From assembly GCA_964036295.1 (NCBI GenBank), contig OZ038470.1:15816436-15880435 (forward strand): a stretch of DNA of 64,000 nucleotides, written 5' to 3'. This document shows, one piece after another, positions 22,301 through 32,842 of this stretch. This stretch comes from Plumapathes pennacea (Eukaryota > Cnidaria > Anthozoa > Antipatharia > Myriopathidae). The notes under the pieces were generated by a model. It was not told where the DNA came from, ran no database searches, and saw nothing but the letters and a program-made list of their open reading frames with translations. Both the position numbers and the translations under genes were made by a program. Every line of letters starts with the position of its first letter. Positions within the stretch are counted from its first letter, which is position 1.

Positions 22301-25300
22301 CAAGCTTTACCCCTACGTCAGAACTCTTACTTTTAGTTGATTTATCATAGGTTACATTTACGCCGACGCAATCTAAGTGGTCCTCGCGATAAGTGAGTTG
22401 CTGTGTAATTTTTACATGACGTTTAAATGTTTATTCTTTTTCTCAGAACCCCTGTCATAACGACCCTTGCCCGTTATCAACAACAACCTGCTTGGCTGGT
22501 TTTACATACAAAGGATATTTCTGCCAGTGCAAGGTTCCTGGTTTTCAAGGAGAGAACTGTGTTGAAGGTATAAAGCAGCCTGGTTCTCACTTGTCCGTTT
22601 TTATTTGAAGACGCTCTTTTTCCCATTTTGGCCTTCCGTTCACACTATACCGGCATTTTTGGTCCCGAAAACGCAACTTTCTGACAACGCTCTCCAGAGT
22701 AAGATTTTTTTTTAAAAACGAAATTTTACTACAGCTGTATCATGTAGTGTGCACGGGGGAAAACGGAACATTTCGAAAACTCTGACGTCACGGGTGTGTT
22801 TTCTGTGTGTGTGTATTTAGTGTTTTCGAATCATTTTGCGATTAAGCGTGGATGAACAAAAACGAACGGAAAATTACAAATAGTGTGGACAGAGAAAATT
22901 TTGTAAACTGGAGAAAGAAGTTGCGTATTCAAACGGACTGGTGTGGACGGGGCCTTAAACGTCATTTCTGTTACTAAGGGTTATTTGCACGTTATTAAGG
23001 GAATTTGATAATAATTATCTCATATCTGGCACATGTTTCTCATTTATGTCAGTTGTCGACGAGTGCGCCAGCAATCCTTGTCAAAACGGAGGCTCGTGCA
23101 CTGATGAAGTGAATGGTTTCACGTGTTCCTGTGCAAATGGATGGACTGGTGTCCATTGCACTACAGGTTAGTCCTTTAAACATACTAATTTGAACTGTAA
23201 TCTTGTCAGGCAGCTTGCATTGAATCTATTATCCGAGTAAGATTGTACCTCGTATCAAAATATGTAGAGGTAATCAAACAGACTGCGCTGGCAAAAATAA
23301 GTCTCACAATACCCTTTTACGTCAGATATCGACGAATGCGCCAGTAATCCTTGTCAAAACGGAGGCGCGTGTATTGATTCAGTGAATGGCTACTCGTGTT
23401 CCTGTGCAAGTGGATGGGTTGGAATACATTGCACTACAGGTATGAATAAATCTGAACGTGTGCACGCAGTATATTTGTATGAGGCGAGAGAGGGGAGAAG
23501 GTGAATACGAAAGTTGATGCTAACAACGATATTATGACAAGTTAGCTCCCATCAAAACAGCGGCTCTATTGCCATGAGCAGCTGTGTGTGACAGTGCAAG
23601 TCTGTAGATGTGTATATAAAGCTCGCGCATCGTTAGTTTCTAAGGTTTGAATATTTTTCCAGCACTGAAGACACAAATTGCATGCATGTACCCATATTGA
23701 TCTCACGATTGATGTGTTCTTTTCAATCTTTATTACAGATATTGACGAGTGCGCCAGTAATCCTTGTCAAAACGGAGGCTCGTGCACTGATGAAGTGAAT
23801 GGTTTCACGTGTTCCTGTGCAAATGGATGGACTGGTGTCCATTGCACTACAGGTTAGTCCTTTAAACATACTAATTTGAACTGTAATCTTGTCAGGCAGC
23901 TTGCATTGAATCTATTATCCGAGTAAGATTGTACCTCGTATCAAAATATGTAGAGGTAATCAAACAGACTGCGCTGGCAAAAATAAGTCTCACAATACCC
24001 TTTTACGTCAGATATCGACGAATGCGCCAGTAATCCTTGTCAAAACGGAGGCGCGTGTATTGATTCAGTGAATGGCTACTCGTGTTCCTGTGCAAGTGGA
24101 TGGGCTGGAATACATTGCACTACAGGTATGAATAAATCTGAACGTGTGCACGCAGTATATTTGTATGAGGCGAGAGAGGGGAGAAGGTGAATACGAAAGT
24201 TGATGCTAACAACGATATTATGACAAGTTAGCTCCCATCAAAACAGCGGCTCTATTGCCATGAGCAGCTGTGTGTGACAGTGCAAGTCTGTAGATGTGTA
24301 TATAAAGCTCGCGCATCGTTAGTTTCTAAGGTTTGAATATTTTTCCAGCACTGAAGACACAAATTGCATGCATGTACCCATATTGATCTCACGATTGATG
24401 TGTTCTTTTCAATCTTTATTACAGATATTGACGAGTGCGCCAGTAATCCTTGTCAAAACGGAGGCGCGTGTACTGATGCAGTGAATGGCTACACGTGTTC
24501 GTGTGTGAGTGGATGGGCTGGACAGCAGTGTAGTACAAGTAAGAATAAATCTGAAAGTGCACAGTGTGTGTCATTCAGAGAGTAGACGGAAGGAAGCGAA
24601 CACGAATGCTAAATGCAAATAAAGCTGGGCGAAGATTGACAGAGTTGAGTTACATTTTTATCTCAACCTATATTGTATTGTTTTCAATTATATTTCAGAT
24701 ATAGACGAGTGCGCTAGTAATCCTTGTCAAAACGGAGGCGCGTGCATTGATGCAGTAAATAGCTACACGTGTTCCTGTGCAAGTGGGTGGGCTGGACAGC
24801 GGTGTAGTACAAGTAAGAATAAATCTGAACATGTGTACGTAACATATTTGAGACAAGAAACAGATGGAGGTTAATACGATAGATGATGCTAACAACGATA
24901 TTACGAAAAGTGAGCTTCCAGCAAAACAGCGGCTCTGTTGCCATTAAGCGCCGCAAGTTCAACCCTTTTACTCCCAAGTTCAAAATACAGATTCTCCCAA
25001 CCTTTTAAGAAGAAATTGTATGAGTGATGTAGTGAGAATTGATAGTTTAATCAGCTATCATCTGAGCAAGGTATCAAAAGCCAAGTTCTCCTTACTGTAT
25101 GATATAATTGTGCTGCCGAAAGCGAAGGAGAAAATTGAACTTGATCACTCTTGGGAGTGAAAGGGTTAAGCCAATCAAACACATCCGTTCGTCATACTTA
25201 TGCTTGCGTCGTACGTGTAAATCAGCCTTCAGGGCAAGCACAAGAGTCTCGATGCAAAACGCAAATGCAAAGATCAAAATATTTGATCCTTGTGCTTGCG

Positions 25301-28300
25301 TTTGCGTCTGTGCTTACGCTTGCGTCGAGCCTGTTTTCACGTGAAATAAGTAATCTTATACTTGCGCTCAAGGTTGTTTTACACGCACGACGCAAGCATA
25401 AGCATAACGAACGGACGTGTTTAGTCCTTATGCTTATGTCGCCAATGTCGCTCTCTTGTGCTAGGCTTATGCTTGCGCTTTTGCTTATGCTTGCGTCGTA
25501 CGTGTAAACCAGCCGTTATGCCCGTGCTTGTGTCGCTTGTACAAAACAAGCTTTAGCGATTGTGTATGGATGTGGCTTCTGACAACAATAAAGACACAAA
25601 TTGCATGTACATCTTTATCTCACGATTGTATTATTTTGAACTTTGCAGATGTCGACGAGTGCGCCAGTAATCCTTGTCAAAACGGAGGCGCGTGTACTGA
25701 TGCAGTAAATAGCTACATGTGTACCTGTGCAAGTGGATGGGCTGGACAGCAGTGTAGTACAAGTAAGAATACATGTGAAAGTGCACAGTGTGTGCCATTC
25801 AGAGAGTAGACGGAAAGAAGCGAACACGAATGCTAAATGCGAGTGAAGCTGAACGAAGATTGATAGAGAGTAACATTTTGATCTTAAGATATTTATTGTT
25901 TTTCAGGCGTATCCTTTCTAAGATATGGATATTTTGTCAGCACTGAAAGCATAAAATGCATGTGCACATTTCGATACCACGATCGTATTCTTCTCAATCT
26001 TTATTACAGATATCGACGAGTGCGCCAGTAATCCTTGTCAAAACGGAGGCGCGTGCACTGACGAAGTGAATGGCTACACGTGTTCATGTGCAAATGGATG
26101 GGCTGGAATACACTGTACAGGTTTGAATAGCTCTCAACTTGTATTTTGAACTACATCCTGTATTAAATAATTGATGTCCAAATGAGATCAGGCTGCCCAA
26201 AACCAAAAAACTTTAGTTGAACAAGTAGAATGTGTTGACAAAAATAAGCCTCATATCTCCCCTGTTCCCGGTCTTGTTTATGTCCACAGATTTTGACGAG
26301 TGCTTCAGTAATCCTTGTCAAAACGGAGGCGCGTGCACTGATGCAGTGAATGGCTACACGTGTTCATGTGTAAATGGATGGACTGGAATACACTGTGCAG
26401 GTTTGAATAACTCTCAACTTGTAGTTTGAACTACAGCCTGTATTAAATAATTGATGTCCAAATGAGATCATGCCGCCAAAAACCAAAAAACTTTAGTTTT
26501 TTTCTTTCCGGTCTTGTTTATGTCCACAGATTTTGACGAGTGCTCCAGTAATCCTTGTCAAAACGGAGGCACGTGTACTGATAAAGTGAATGATTACGCG
26601 TGTTCATGTGCAAGTGGATGGGCTGGGGTGCAGTGTGGCACAAGTAAGAATAATTTGTATTTGTTTTAGACAAGAGAAAGCAGAAGGCGAATATAAACGT
26701 GTTCTTGGTTTGCATTCACGTGATCAGGGCCTTGACAACGGTTGCTACGCTGCCATGTTGGTGTACAACCTGAGTAAACAAACGTGTATCCAGTAAAGTA
26801 TCTGAGTAGTTTTAAGATGGTTTTATGGCCAATTGGTAGATGCTCGGTCAGAAGATGAAGCGATTTTGTTCTTCTGAGTGCCGTCTGTGATAACAAGGCG
26901 AGCAAATTATCAAAACAGCGGTGGTGATGCCATCAGGGCCATTGTGGCGGTTCTGTGTGAAGGATGTGAAAATAAGGTCCGTGTCCCTTTCTAAGATTTG
27001 AATATTTTTCTTGAAAACTAAAGATACAAATTTCCTGTAAAAAAACCTTTAGATAAACCTTTATTTTACGTGATCAATTACACTTAGCTATAGATAGTGA
27101 GCCCAGAATACGGGAAACACAAGCTAATTTACAGGTAATGCCACAAACGATTGTGTAGTTTCACATCTTCAATTAGCGATTGTATTCTTATAGTCTCTTG
27201 ATTCTTTTTAATCTTATTAAAACAGATATTAACGAGTGTGCCAGCAATCCTTGTCAAAACGGAGGCTTGTGCTTTGATGAAGTAAATGGCTACACGTGTT
27301 CCTGTGCAAGTGGATGGACTGGTGTCTATTGCACTACAGGTATGAATACCGCTGAACCTGTATATTGTATCGACGTCCAACTAAAATTATAATATTTTAA
27401 GCTGTAAATCTTGTGAGACAGCGTTTATTAAATCTGATATCCGCACTAAGATCGAGCCTATACCAGCCTGTATTAAATAATTTGATGTCCAAATGAGGTC
27501 ATGCCGCCCAAAACCAAAAACTTTAGATTACTAATTAGAATGTGTTGACAAAAATAAACCTTCTATCACCCCTGTACCCGGTCTTGTTTATGTCCGCAGA
27601 TATTGACGAGTGCGCCAGTAATCCTTGTCAAAACGGAGGCGCGTGCACTGATGCAGTAAATAGCTACACGTGTTCATGTGCAAGTGGATGGGCTGGACAG
27701 CAGTGTGGTACAAGTAAGAATAGTTTGCATATTTGTTTTACATAAGAGAAGGCAGAAGGCGAATATAAACGACGATTCTTGATTGTACTCACGTGATCAG
27801 GGCCTTAACAACGGTTGCTACGCCGTCATGTTGGTGTACGACCTTGGTAAACAAACGTGTATCCATTGAAGTATCTGAGTAAGTTGTGAGATGATTTGAT
27901 GGCCAATTGTTTTATAGATGTTCGACCAGAAGCAGGCGTGATAAAGCGATTTTTTTTCTTATGAGTATCGTCTGTGATAAAAAGGCGAGCAAATTATCAA
28001 AACAGCGGTGGTGATGCCATCAGGGCCATTGTGGCGGTTCTGTGTGAAGGATGTGAAAATAAGGTCCGTGTCCCTTTCTAAGATTGGAATATTTTTCTTG
28101 AAAACTAAAGATACAAATTTTGTGTAGTTTCACATCTTCAATTAGCGATTGTATTCTTATAGTCTCTTGATTCTTTTTAATCTTGTTAAAACAGATATTA
28201 ACGAGTGCGCCAGCAATCCTTGTCAAAACGGAGGCTTGTGCTTTGATGAAGTAAATGGCTACACGTGTTCCTGTGCAAGTGGATGGACTGGTGTCTATTG

Positions 28301-31202
28301 CACTACAGGTATGAATACCGCTGAACCTGTATATTGTATCGACGTCCAACTAAAATTATAATAGTTTTTAAAGCTGTAAATCTTGTGAGACAGCGTTTAT
28401 TAAATCTGATATCCGCACTAAGATCGAGCCTTATACCAGCCTGTATTAAATAATTTGATGTCCAAATGAGGTCATGCCGCCCAAAACCAAAAACTTTAGT
28501 TTACCAAGTAGAATGTGTTGACAAAAATAAACCTTCTATCACCCCTGTACCCGGTCTTGTTTATGTCCGCAGATATTGACGAGTGCGCCAGTAATCCTTG
28601 TCAAAACGGAGGCGCGTGCACTGATGCAGTAAATAGCTACACGTGTTCATGTGCAAGTGGATGGGCTGGACAGCAGTGTGGTACAAGTAAGAATAATTTG
28701 TATATTTGTTTTACACGAGAGAAAGCAGAAGGCGAATATAAACGACGATTCTTGATTTGTACTCACGTGATCAGGGCCTTGACAACGGTTGCTACGCCGT
28801 CATGTTGGTGTACGACCTTGGTAAACAAACGTGTATCCATTGAAGTATCTGAGTAAGTTGTGAGATGGTTTGATGGCCAATTGTTAGATGTTCGGCCAGA
28901 AGCAGGCGTGATGCAGCGATTTCGTTCTTATGAGTGCTGTCTGTGATAAAAAGGCGAGCAAATTATCAAAACAGCGGCGGTAATGCCATCAGGACCATTG
29001 TGGCGGTTCTGTATGAGTATGGGTGTGAAAATCAGGCCCGTGTCCCTTTCTAAGATTTGAAAAAAATTTTGTCGCATGTAGTTGCACAACTTGATATCCA
29101 CGATTGTATTCTTATAGTCTCTTGGTTCTTTTCAATCAGATATTGACGAGTGCGCCAGCAATCCTTGTCAAAACGGAGGCGCGTGCACTGATGCAGTGAA
29201 TAGCTACTCATGTTCTTGTGCAGATGGGTGGTCTGGTGTCTATTGCACTACAGGTATGAACACCGCTGAACCTGTATAGTATATAGTTTAAATTGTAAAT
29301 CTTGTCACACAGCGTTTATTAAACCTGAACCCGCCCTGAGACCGAGAAGAGTACCAACATTTTTCTTGTCTCATTCAAACGGTACTGATACAAATAAATG
29401 TAACTTATTAGACAATTTGGCCCCGTCCACACTATTCCGAATAAATTTGAAAACGGATATTTACGTATCCGCTTTGGCCTCCCGTCCACACTAAGACGCG
29501 TTTTCGGTGACCGAAAACGGATATTTTCGAAAACGCTCTATAGAGTGGATATTTTCGAAACCTCCGGCTTTATGTTGTAGTGTGGACGGCGAAAACGGAG
29601 CTTTTCGAAAAAGCGTAACGTTATGGATGATCATGAGATCATGATGCGCATGCTCAATCCGGGGATTTAGCGTTTTTGGTCGGTCCAGCGTATTGGTGTG
29701 GACAGCGAAAACGATAGTGTGGACTGAAAACTTTCGATGCGTTTTTGTATAAAAACTCCGTTTTCAAGTTTAGTCGGATTAGTGTGGACGGGGCCTTGAG
29801 CGTGTAGCATATCTTTACGGGTCGGTGAGCCGCTTTGGGGAATCGAAATACAAACAACGCAGACTAAAACTGCACAACAATAGTGCACGTTGTATCATTA
29901 ATAAGCTATTTACATTAACATTAGCTGGCGGCCCATGTGTGGTTTCTTGTTAGCAACTATAATATCCAAATGAAATGACATAAACTTACTTTATTATATT
30001 TGATTCTAAGTTTTTGAATTTTATGGTTTTGGGATTTTATATAAGGATTGCTACTGAAGTTGATTTTGCTGTCCTTTCTAATTTTTGCACGATGAGCGCT
30101 GACTTGAAAGTGTGGTGATCATTTGTAATTTCATTGGTATTTTCCTTCTAGTCTGTAACTCGTCCCTTGGAATGCAAAATGGCGACATACTAGATTCTCA
30201 GATAACTGCATCGTCGGTCTACTACGATTACGTAGACGGTTATGGGCCCGCGAGAGGACGACTGAGAAACTCCAAGTCTTGGACGCCCAAAACAAGACAA
30301 GCTGGTGAATGGCTGCAGATTCGTTTTAAGCAGAAGATGGTCGTGACAAAGGTTGCCACCCAGGGGACTCCACGACAATTATATAATGAATGGGTGAAAT
30401 CTTACAAACTCTCATTCAGTGAGGATACACAATCACCACCACTTCGGTGGCAAGTCTTCGAAGAAAACGGATCAGAAAAGGTACGGACTTAAATAGAACT
30501 TTGTATAGAACTTTGTATGTAGATTTGCACTCTGAACCTTGGGTTTACGTTGTTGGCTCATCTGGCATGCAGTACCCGATAGCTTCAAATAAAAACTTTT
30601 TTTTCTTATGTTGTGTTTGACAAGTCACACATCCATTAAGTGACTTATACAGTCTTGTATATGACACAGCACACTATTCAACAGAAAGAGGGCTGCAGTA
30701 TTTTCCAGGGATCGTCGAGTATCGTCTTTTAAGATTTCGCTTCCCGAATACATTCCAACTGTGTGAGAATCCAAATGCAAAACAAAATTTTGTTGACATT
30801 TTTGTGATGTTTTTAGTTGTAATATAACTATCTCATTCGACAAAAATAACAGCGTTAAAGATCGCAGCTGACTTATTACAGACGTGATCATGAATGTGTT
30901 CAAACCCAATGTGCATAAAACTGGTCCAAGAGCAACCAACCATTCTGACTATTTCAGCCCTGTAATTATAACTTATAGTTATAACTTAGTAAGTCATTAT
31001 TTTCTGAGAATCACAAATAAAATAGACACTAAAAATACCCAAATGTTTATTTCAGATTTTTAACGGAAACACGAACAAGAACTCAGTGGTGTCCCATGAC
31101 ATCTCGCCAAACATGCGTCATGTACGTTACGTCAGGTTTGTGGTGATGACGTGGGAAAGCTATATCAGCATGAGGGTAGAGGTGTACGGATGCGTGGAAT
31201 AA
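19301..31202 (+). CDS. Secreted PAN / multi-EGF / discoidin (F5/8C) protein, 20 exons
   Basis: Predicted length is 874 residues. Exons: 19301-19373 (signal peptide, [14 protein letters not shown]); 21642-21892 (PAN/apple, four Cys); 22447-22567 (EGF-like); then fifteen EGF exons at 23053-23166, 23326-23439, 23739-23852, 24012-24125, 24425-24538, 24699-24812, 25649-25762, 26010-26120, 26290-26400, 26530-26643, 27226-27339, 27600-27713, 28195-28308, 28573-28686 and 29140-29253; then discoidin exons at 30152-30480 and 31056-31202 (TAA). All EGF exons are 114 or 111 nt with phase 1-1 borders, so any can be gained or lost in frame. The EGF consensus [18 protein letters not shown] is of the calcium-binding type. 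The discoidin part shows WLQIRF and VEVYGC. The start is chosen because similarity to the sister gene at 32843 begins exactly at MNT. The family suggests an extracellular adhesion or matrix role; partners are unknown. Confidence 0.88.
20060..21410. repeat. Duplicated blocks and telomere-type repeat in intron 1
   Basis: Blocks at about 20066-20340 and 20930-21190 share GTCGTAACTCTG, ACTTGTTTT and CCAAGTGTTCTAG, and a block at 20845-20930 recurs at 21325-21410 (ATTCAGGATTTCATG and GCAGCTGCAGCA/GTAGCTGCAGCA). Between them, 20386-20440 is a run of imperfect CCCTAA units. Confidence 0.7.
20386..20440. repeat. Interstitial telomere-type repeat (CCCTAA)n
   Basis: About eight CCCTAA-like units, several imperfect, follow an A run at 20345-20366. 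The units read as TTAGGG on the opposite strand. The tract is short and degraded, so it is an internal relic and not a chromosome end. Confidence 0.85.
21960..22085. repeat. (TTCTTG)n/(TTCTTCTTG)n microsatellite in an intron
   Basis: This is an imperfect pyrimidine-rich tandem repeat just after the PAN exon. It produces long Leu/Phe-only open frames that are not genes. Confidence 0.95.
22629..22956. repeat. MITE-like element with GTGTGGACGGGGCC end, copy 1
   Basis: The right end is GTGTGGACGGGGCC at 22941-22954, and the left end is a decayed inverse (GGCCTTCCGTTCACACTA at about 22630). Interior words such as CGAAAACG and TAGTGTGGAC are shared with the better-preserved copy at 29417-29796. 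Confidence 0.75.
23061..24432. repeat. 686-bp tandem duplication carrying two EGF exons each
   Basis: Units 23061-23746 and 23747-24432 are almost identical through exons and introns. Every landmark checked is offset by exactly 686 bp, for example GAGTGCGCCAG at 23061, 23747 and 24433. Each unit holds one GGS-type and one GGA-type EGF exon, and only a few substitutions are visible (for example GGGTT versus GGGCT near the end of the second exon). The duplication is recent. Confidence 0.95.
24960..25168. repeat. MITE-like element, AACCCTTTTACTCCCAAG ends
   Basis: The left end AACCCTTTTACTCCCAAG at 24961 is mirrored by CTTGGGAGTGAAAGGGTT ending at 25168, about 209 bp with no coding capacity. 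Other copies are at 52835-53042 (both ends present), 43145-43300 and 8135-8285, with a fragment near 21563-21600. Confidence 0.85.
25180..25515. repeat. GCTTATGCTTGCGTC-type repeat cluster in an intron
   Basis: Forward copies of CTTATGCTTGCGTCGTACG occur at about 25198 and 25487, and an inverted copy (GACGCAAGCATAAGCATAACG) lies near 25389-25410. Many shorter TGCTTGCGTT words lie between. This is a non-coding repeat that fills much of the intron before the EGF exon at 25649. Confidence 0.7.
27130..29070. repeat. About 970-bp tandem duplication carrying two EGF exons each
   Basis: The block from about 27160 recurs from about 28130 (AATTAGCGAT at 27171 and 28140, offset 969; GACGAGTGCGCC at 27605 and 28578, offset 973). 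Each unit holds a GGLC-type exon followed by a GGAC-type exon. The intron tail (GGCGAGCAAATTATCAAAAC) appears a third time near 26897, so earlier rounds used the same unit. Confidence 0.92.
29417..29796. repeat. MITE-like element with GGCCCCGTCCACAC termini, copy 2
   Basis: The element starts GGCCCCGTCCACAC at 29419 and ends GTGTGGACGGGGCC near 29795, a clear terminal inverted repeat. The interior repeats GAAAACG/CGTTTTC words. It lies in the intron before the discoidin exons. Confidence 0.88.
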
Positions 31203-31448
31203 ACCAACAAAAGATATTTGCCAATACAGTTGAAGCTCCCGTAAGCGGACAACACCCTTGGGAAGCAGAAAAAGTGTCCGTAACATGAATGGTCCGCTTA
31301 CAAGAATGTGTAAATACAGAGTTTGACTGAGCTAGAGTTTAAACGGAGTTTCGTAGAGGTGTCCGTAAGTAGAGCTGTCCACTGACTTACGAGAGTGTCC
31401 GCCCAGAGAGCTTCGACTCTACCTCTCTTTTAGAGCACTTTTTGTTAA

Positions 31449-31454
31449 AATAAA
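31449..31454 (+). terminator. Candidate poly(A) signal of the PAN/EGF/discoidin gene
   Basis: An AATAAA lies about 250 bp after the stop codon at 31200-31202. It is the first canonical hexamer seen downstream. Confidence 0.5.
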
Positions 31455-31829
31455 GCACTACAGAACGGTACTCGTGGTGCTGCACAACAGTACAAAACAA
31501 TGCTGCATTACTTCGCAAGTCGATTTTACAATCACAGATCCAGTATTGTTAAATTTTCATCTGTAAGAGGGCACGCAGATAAAGCTTACGTCAGCCGGGC
31601 GCTGACGACAGTGAAATGGACGAAGAGCCACTTTATCGGTTCAAATTACCAGTTTTCGTTTAATTATCACAATATTTGCATCAGTTCCTTTTAAAGTGTG
31701 CTAAGAGGTGTTCTGCAGATACAGAGAAATGAACAGCTTTCTTCCTGGAGTTGTTAAAAAAAAAGAACCGAAGCAGACTAAAAAAATTGTGACATTTCTT
31801 TCGAGTTCAATTTTGTTTTGATTAAATAT

Positions 31830-32385
31830 ATATAAGACAAACAATTGCCTGGCAGGATTTGCAATTTGCTCGACGATTATTCTTGTTTCTCATCGTGATA
31901 CATCCGAGACACAAAACCTGCTTGAAACCCTGACAAAATTCTGGACTAAACAAGACACAAAGAAGAAGATTGAGAGCGGAGTTACTCGGCGTGAGCAAAA
32001 ACAGCCGCCAGAAGCGGACGTCACAAGGAACTGTGCTGCAGGAATATCTGACAAATGAGAGGTACAACACAGGGCGTTAGCAACAGAGGCTAACAGGTAA
32101 ATCCGTTTTGCTCGCACACCGTATGATTTTTCCATATTACACAGAACAAAACTCGTTTCTTAGTTGCAGGACAAAGAGATACAGTAGACGAGCTACTATG
32201 CCAAGTCGTGATAACTGACACTCTCACCCGGCTCCTCGTAAATACGAACCTCATGGGAAACATCTCAGCGCAATACCGATCCACGCTCGTGACGAGTAAG
32301 GTAAGAATCGATGCCAGTATGGCAGTCGTGTGTAGAGGAGGGATTGCTTTGCACGAAATATCACCAAATGTTGGAATAACAGATA
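31830..32385 (-). pseudogene. Decayed copy of GPCR4
   Basis: Fragments in different frames match the divergent GPCR at 16546-17670 in order: the TM2-TM3 region (GCTTTGCACGAAATATCACCA near 32345), then MDRYC and FPMRFVFTRSRV (about 32190-32290), then the VPCDVRFWR and SNSALN segment (about 31975-32040), then KQVLCLGCIT near 31900. TM1 and most of TM2 are missing, a deletion follows TM3-TM4, frames shift at least twice, and the NP of TM7 is NL. It cannot encode a receptor. It sits head to head with the PAN/EGF/TLDc gene, as intact GPCR4 does with the discoidin gene. Confidence 0.9.
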
Positions 32386-32842
32386 CGAGGTGATGTTTGA
32401 GTTTTGCAGCTGATTTTTAAGTGTGGTCAGCTTAGAAAAACAGCATTAACAACACGCACATGAACCACCTTGTGAATATAAGCAAAACAAAACGAATCCA
32501 AACAACGCTAAAGCGATTTCCACTTAACTGCACGATCCCACACTGACGTCGGCTGACCCAATTTGACAGTCACGCGGGCACAACTTACTTTCCTTGCCAT
32601 TATTCAAAATATACTCACTAACAGTTAATTATTTTCTGATTCGCAGTTTGTTTGTATTTGTTTTGTTTTGTTTTGTTTTTTTTTAGTAGCAGTGGATCTC
32701 GTGACCTACCGAATTGTATATAATTGGCACCTGCTCCTTGGCACGGAAATAATTGCTTTGTGTAACTTGCACCAGACGCATTACTTACTTGGACGTTCAA
32801 TGGTCTTTCAGGGAGCAGTTCATAAGGCCGCTGTGCTATAAG
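32386..32842. promoter_or_regulatory. 5' region of the PAN/EGF/TLDc gene
   Basis: Shares CACTGACGTCGGCTGACCC and GTGGATCTCGTGACCT with the region upstream of the discoidin gene, so it is a duplicated promoter-proximal stretch. TTTTG repeats lie at 32659-32684. No TATA box can be fixed with confidence. Confidence 0.5.
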
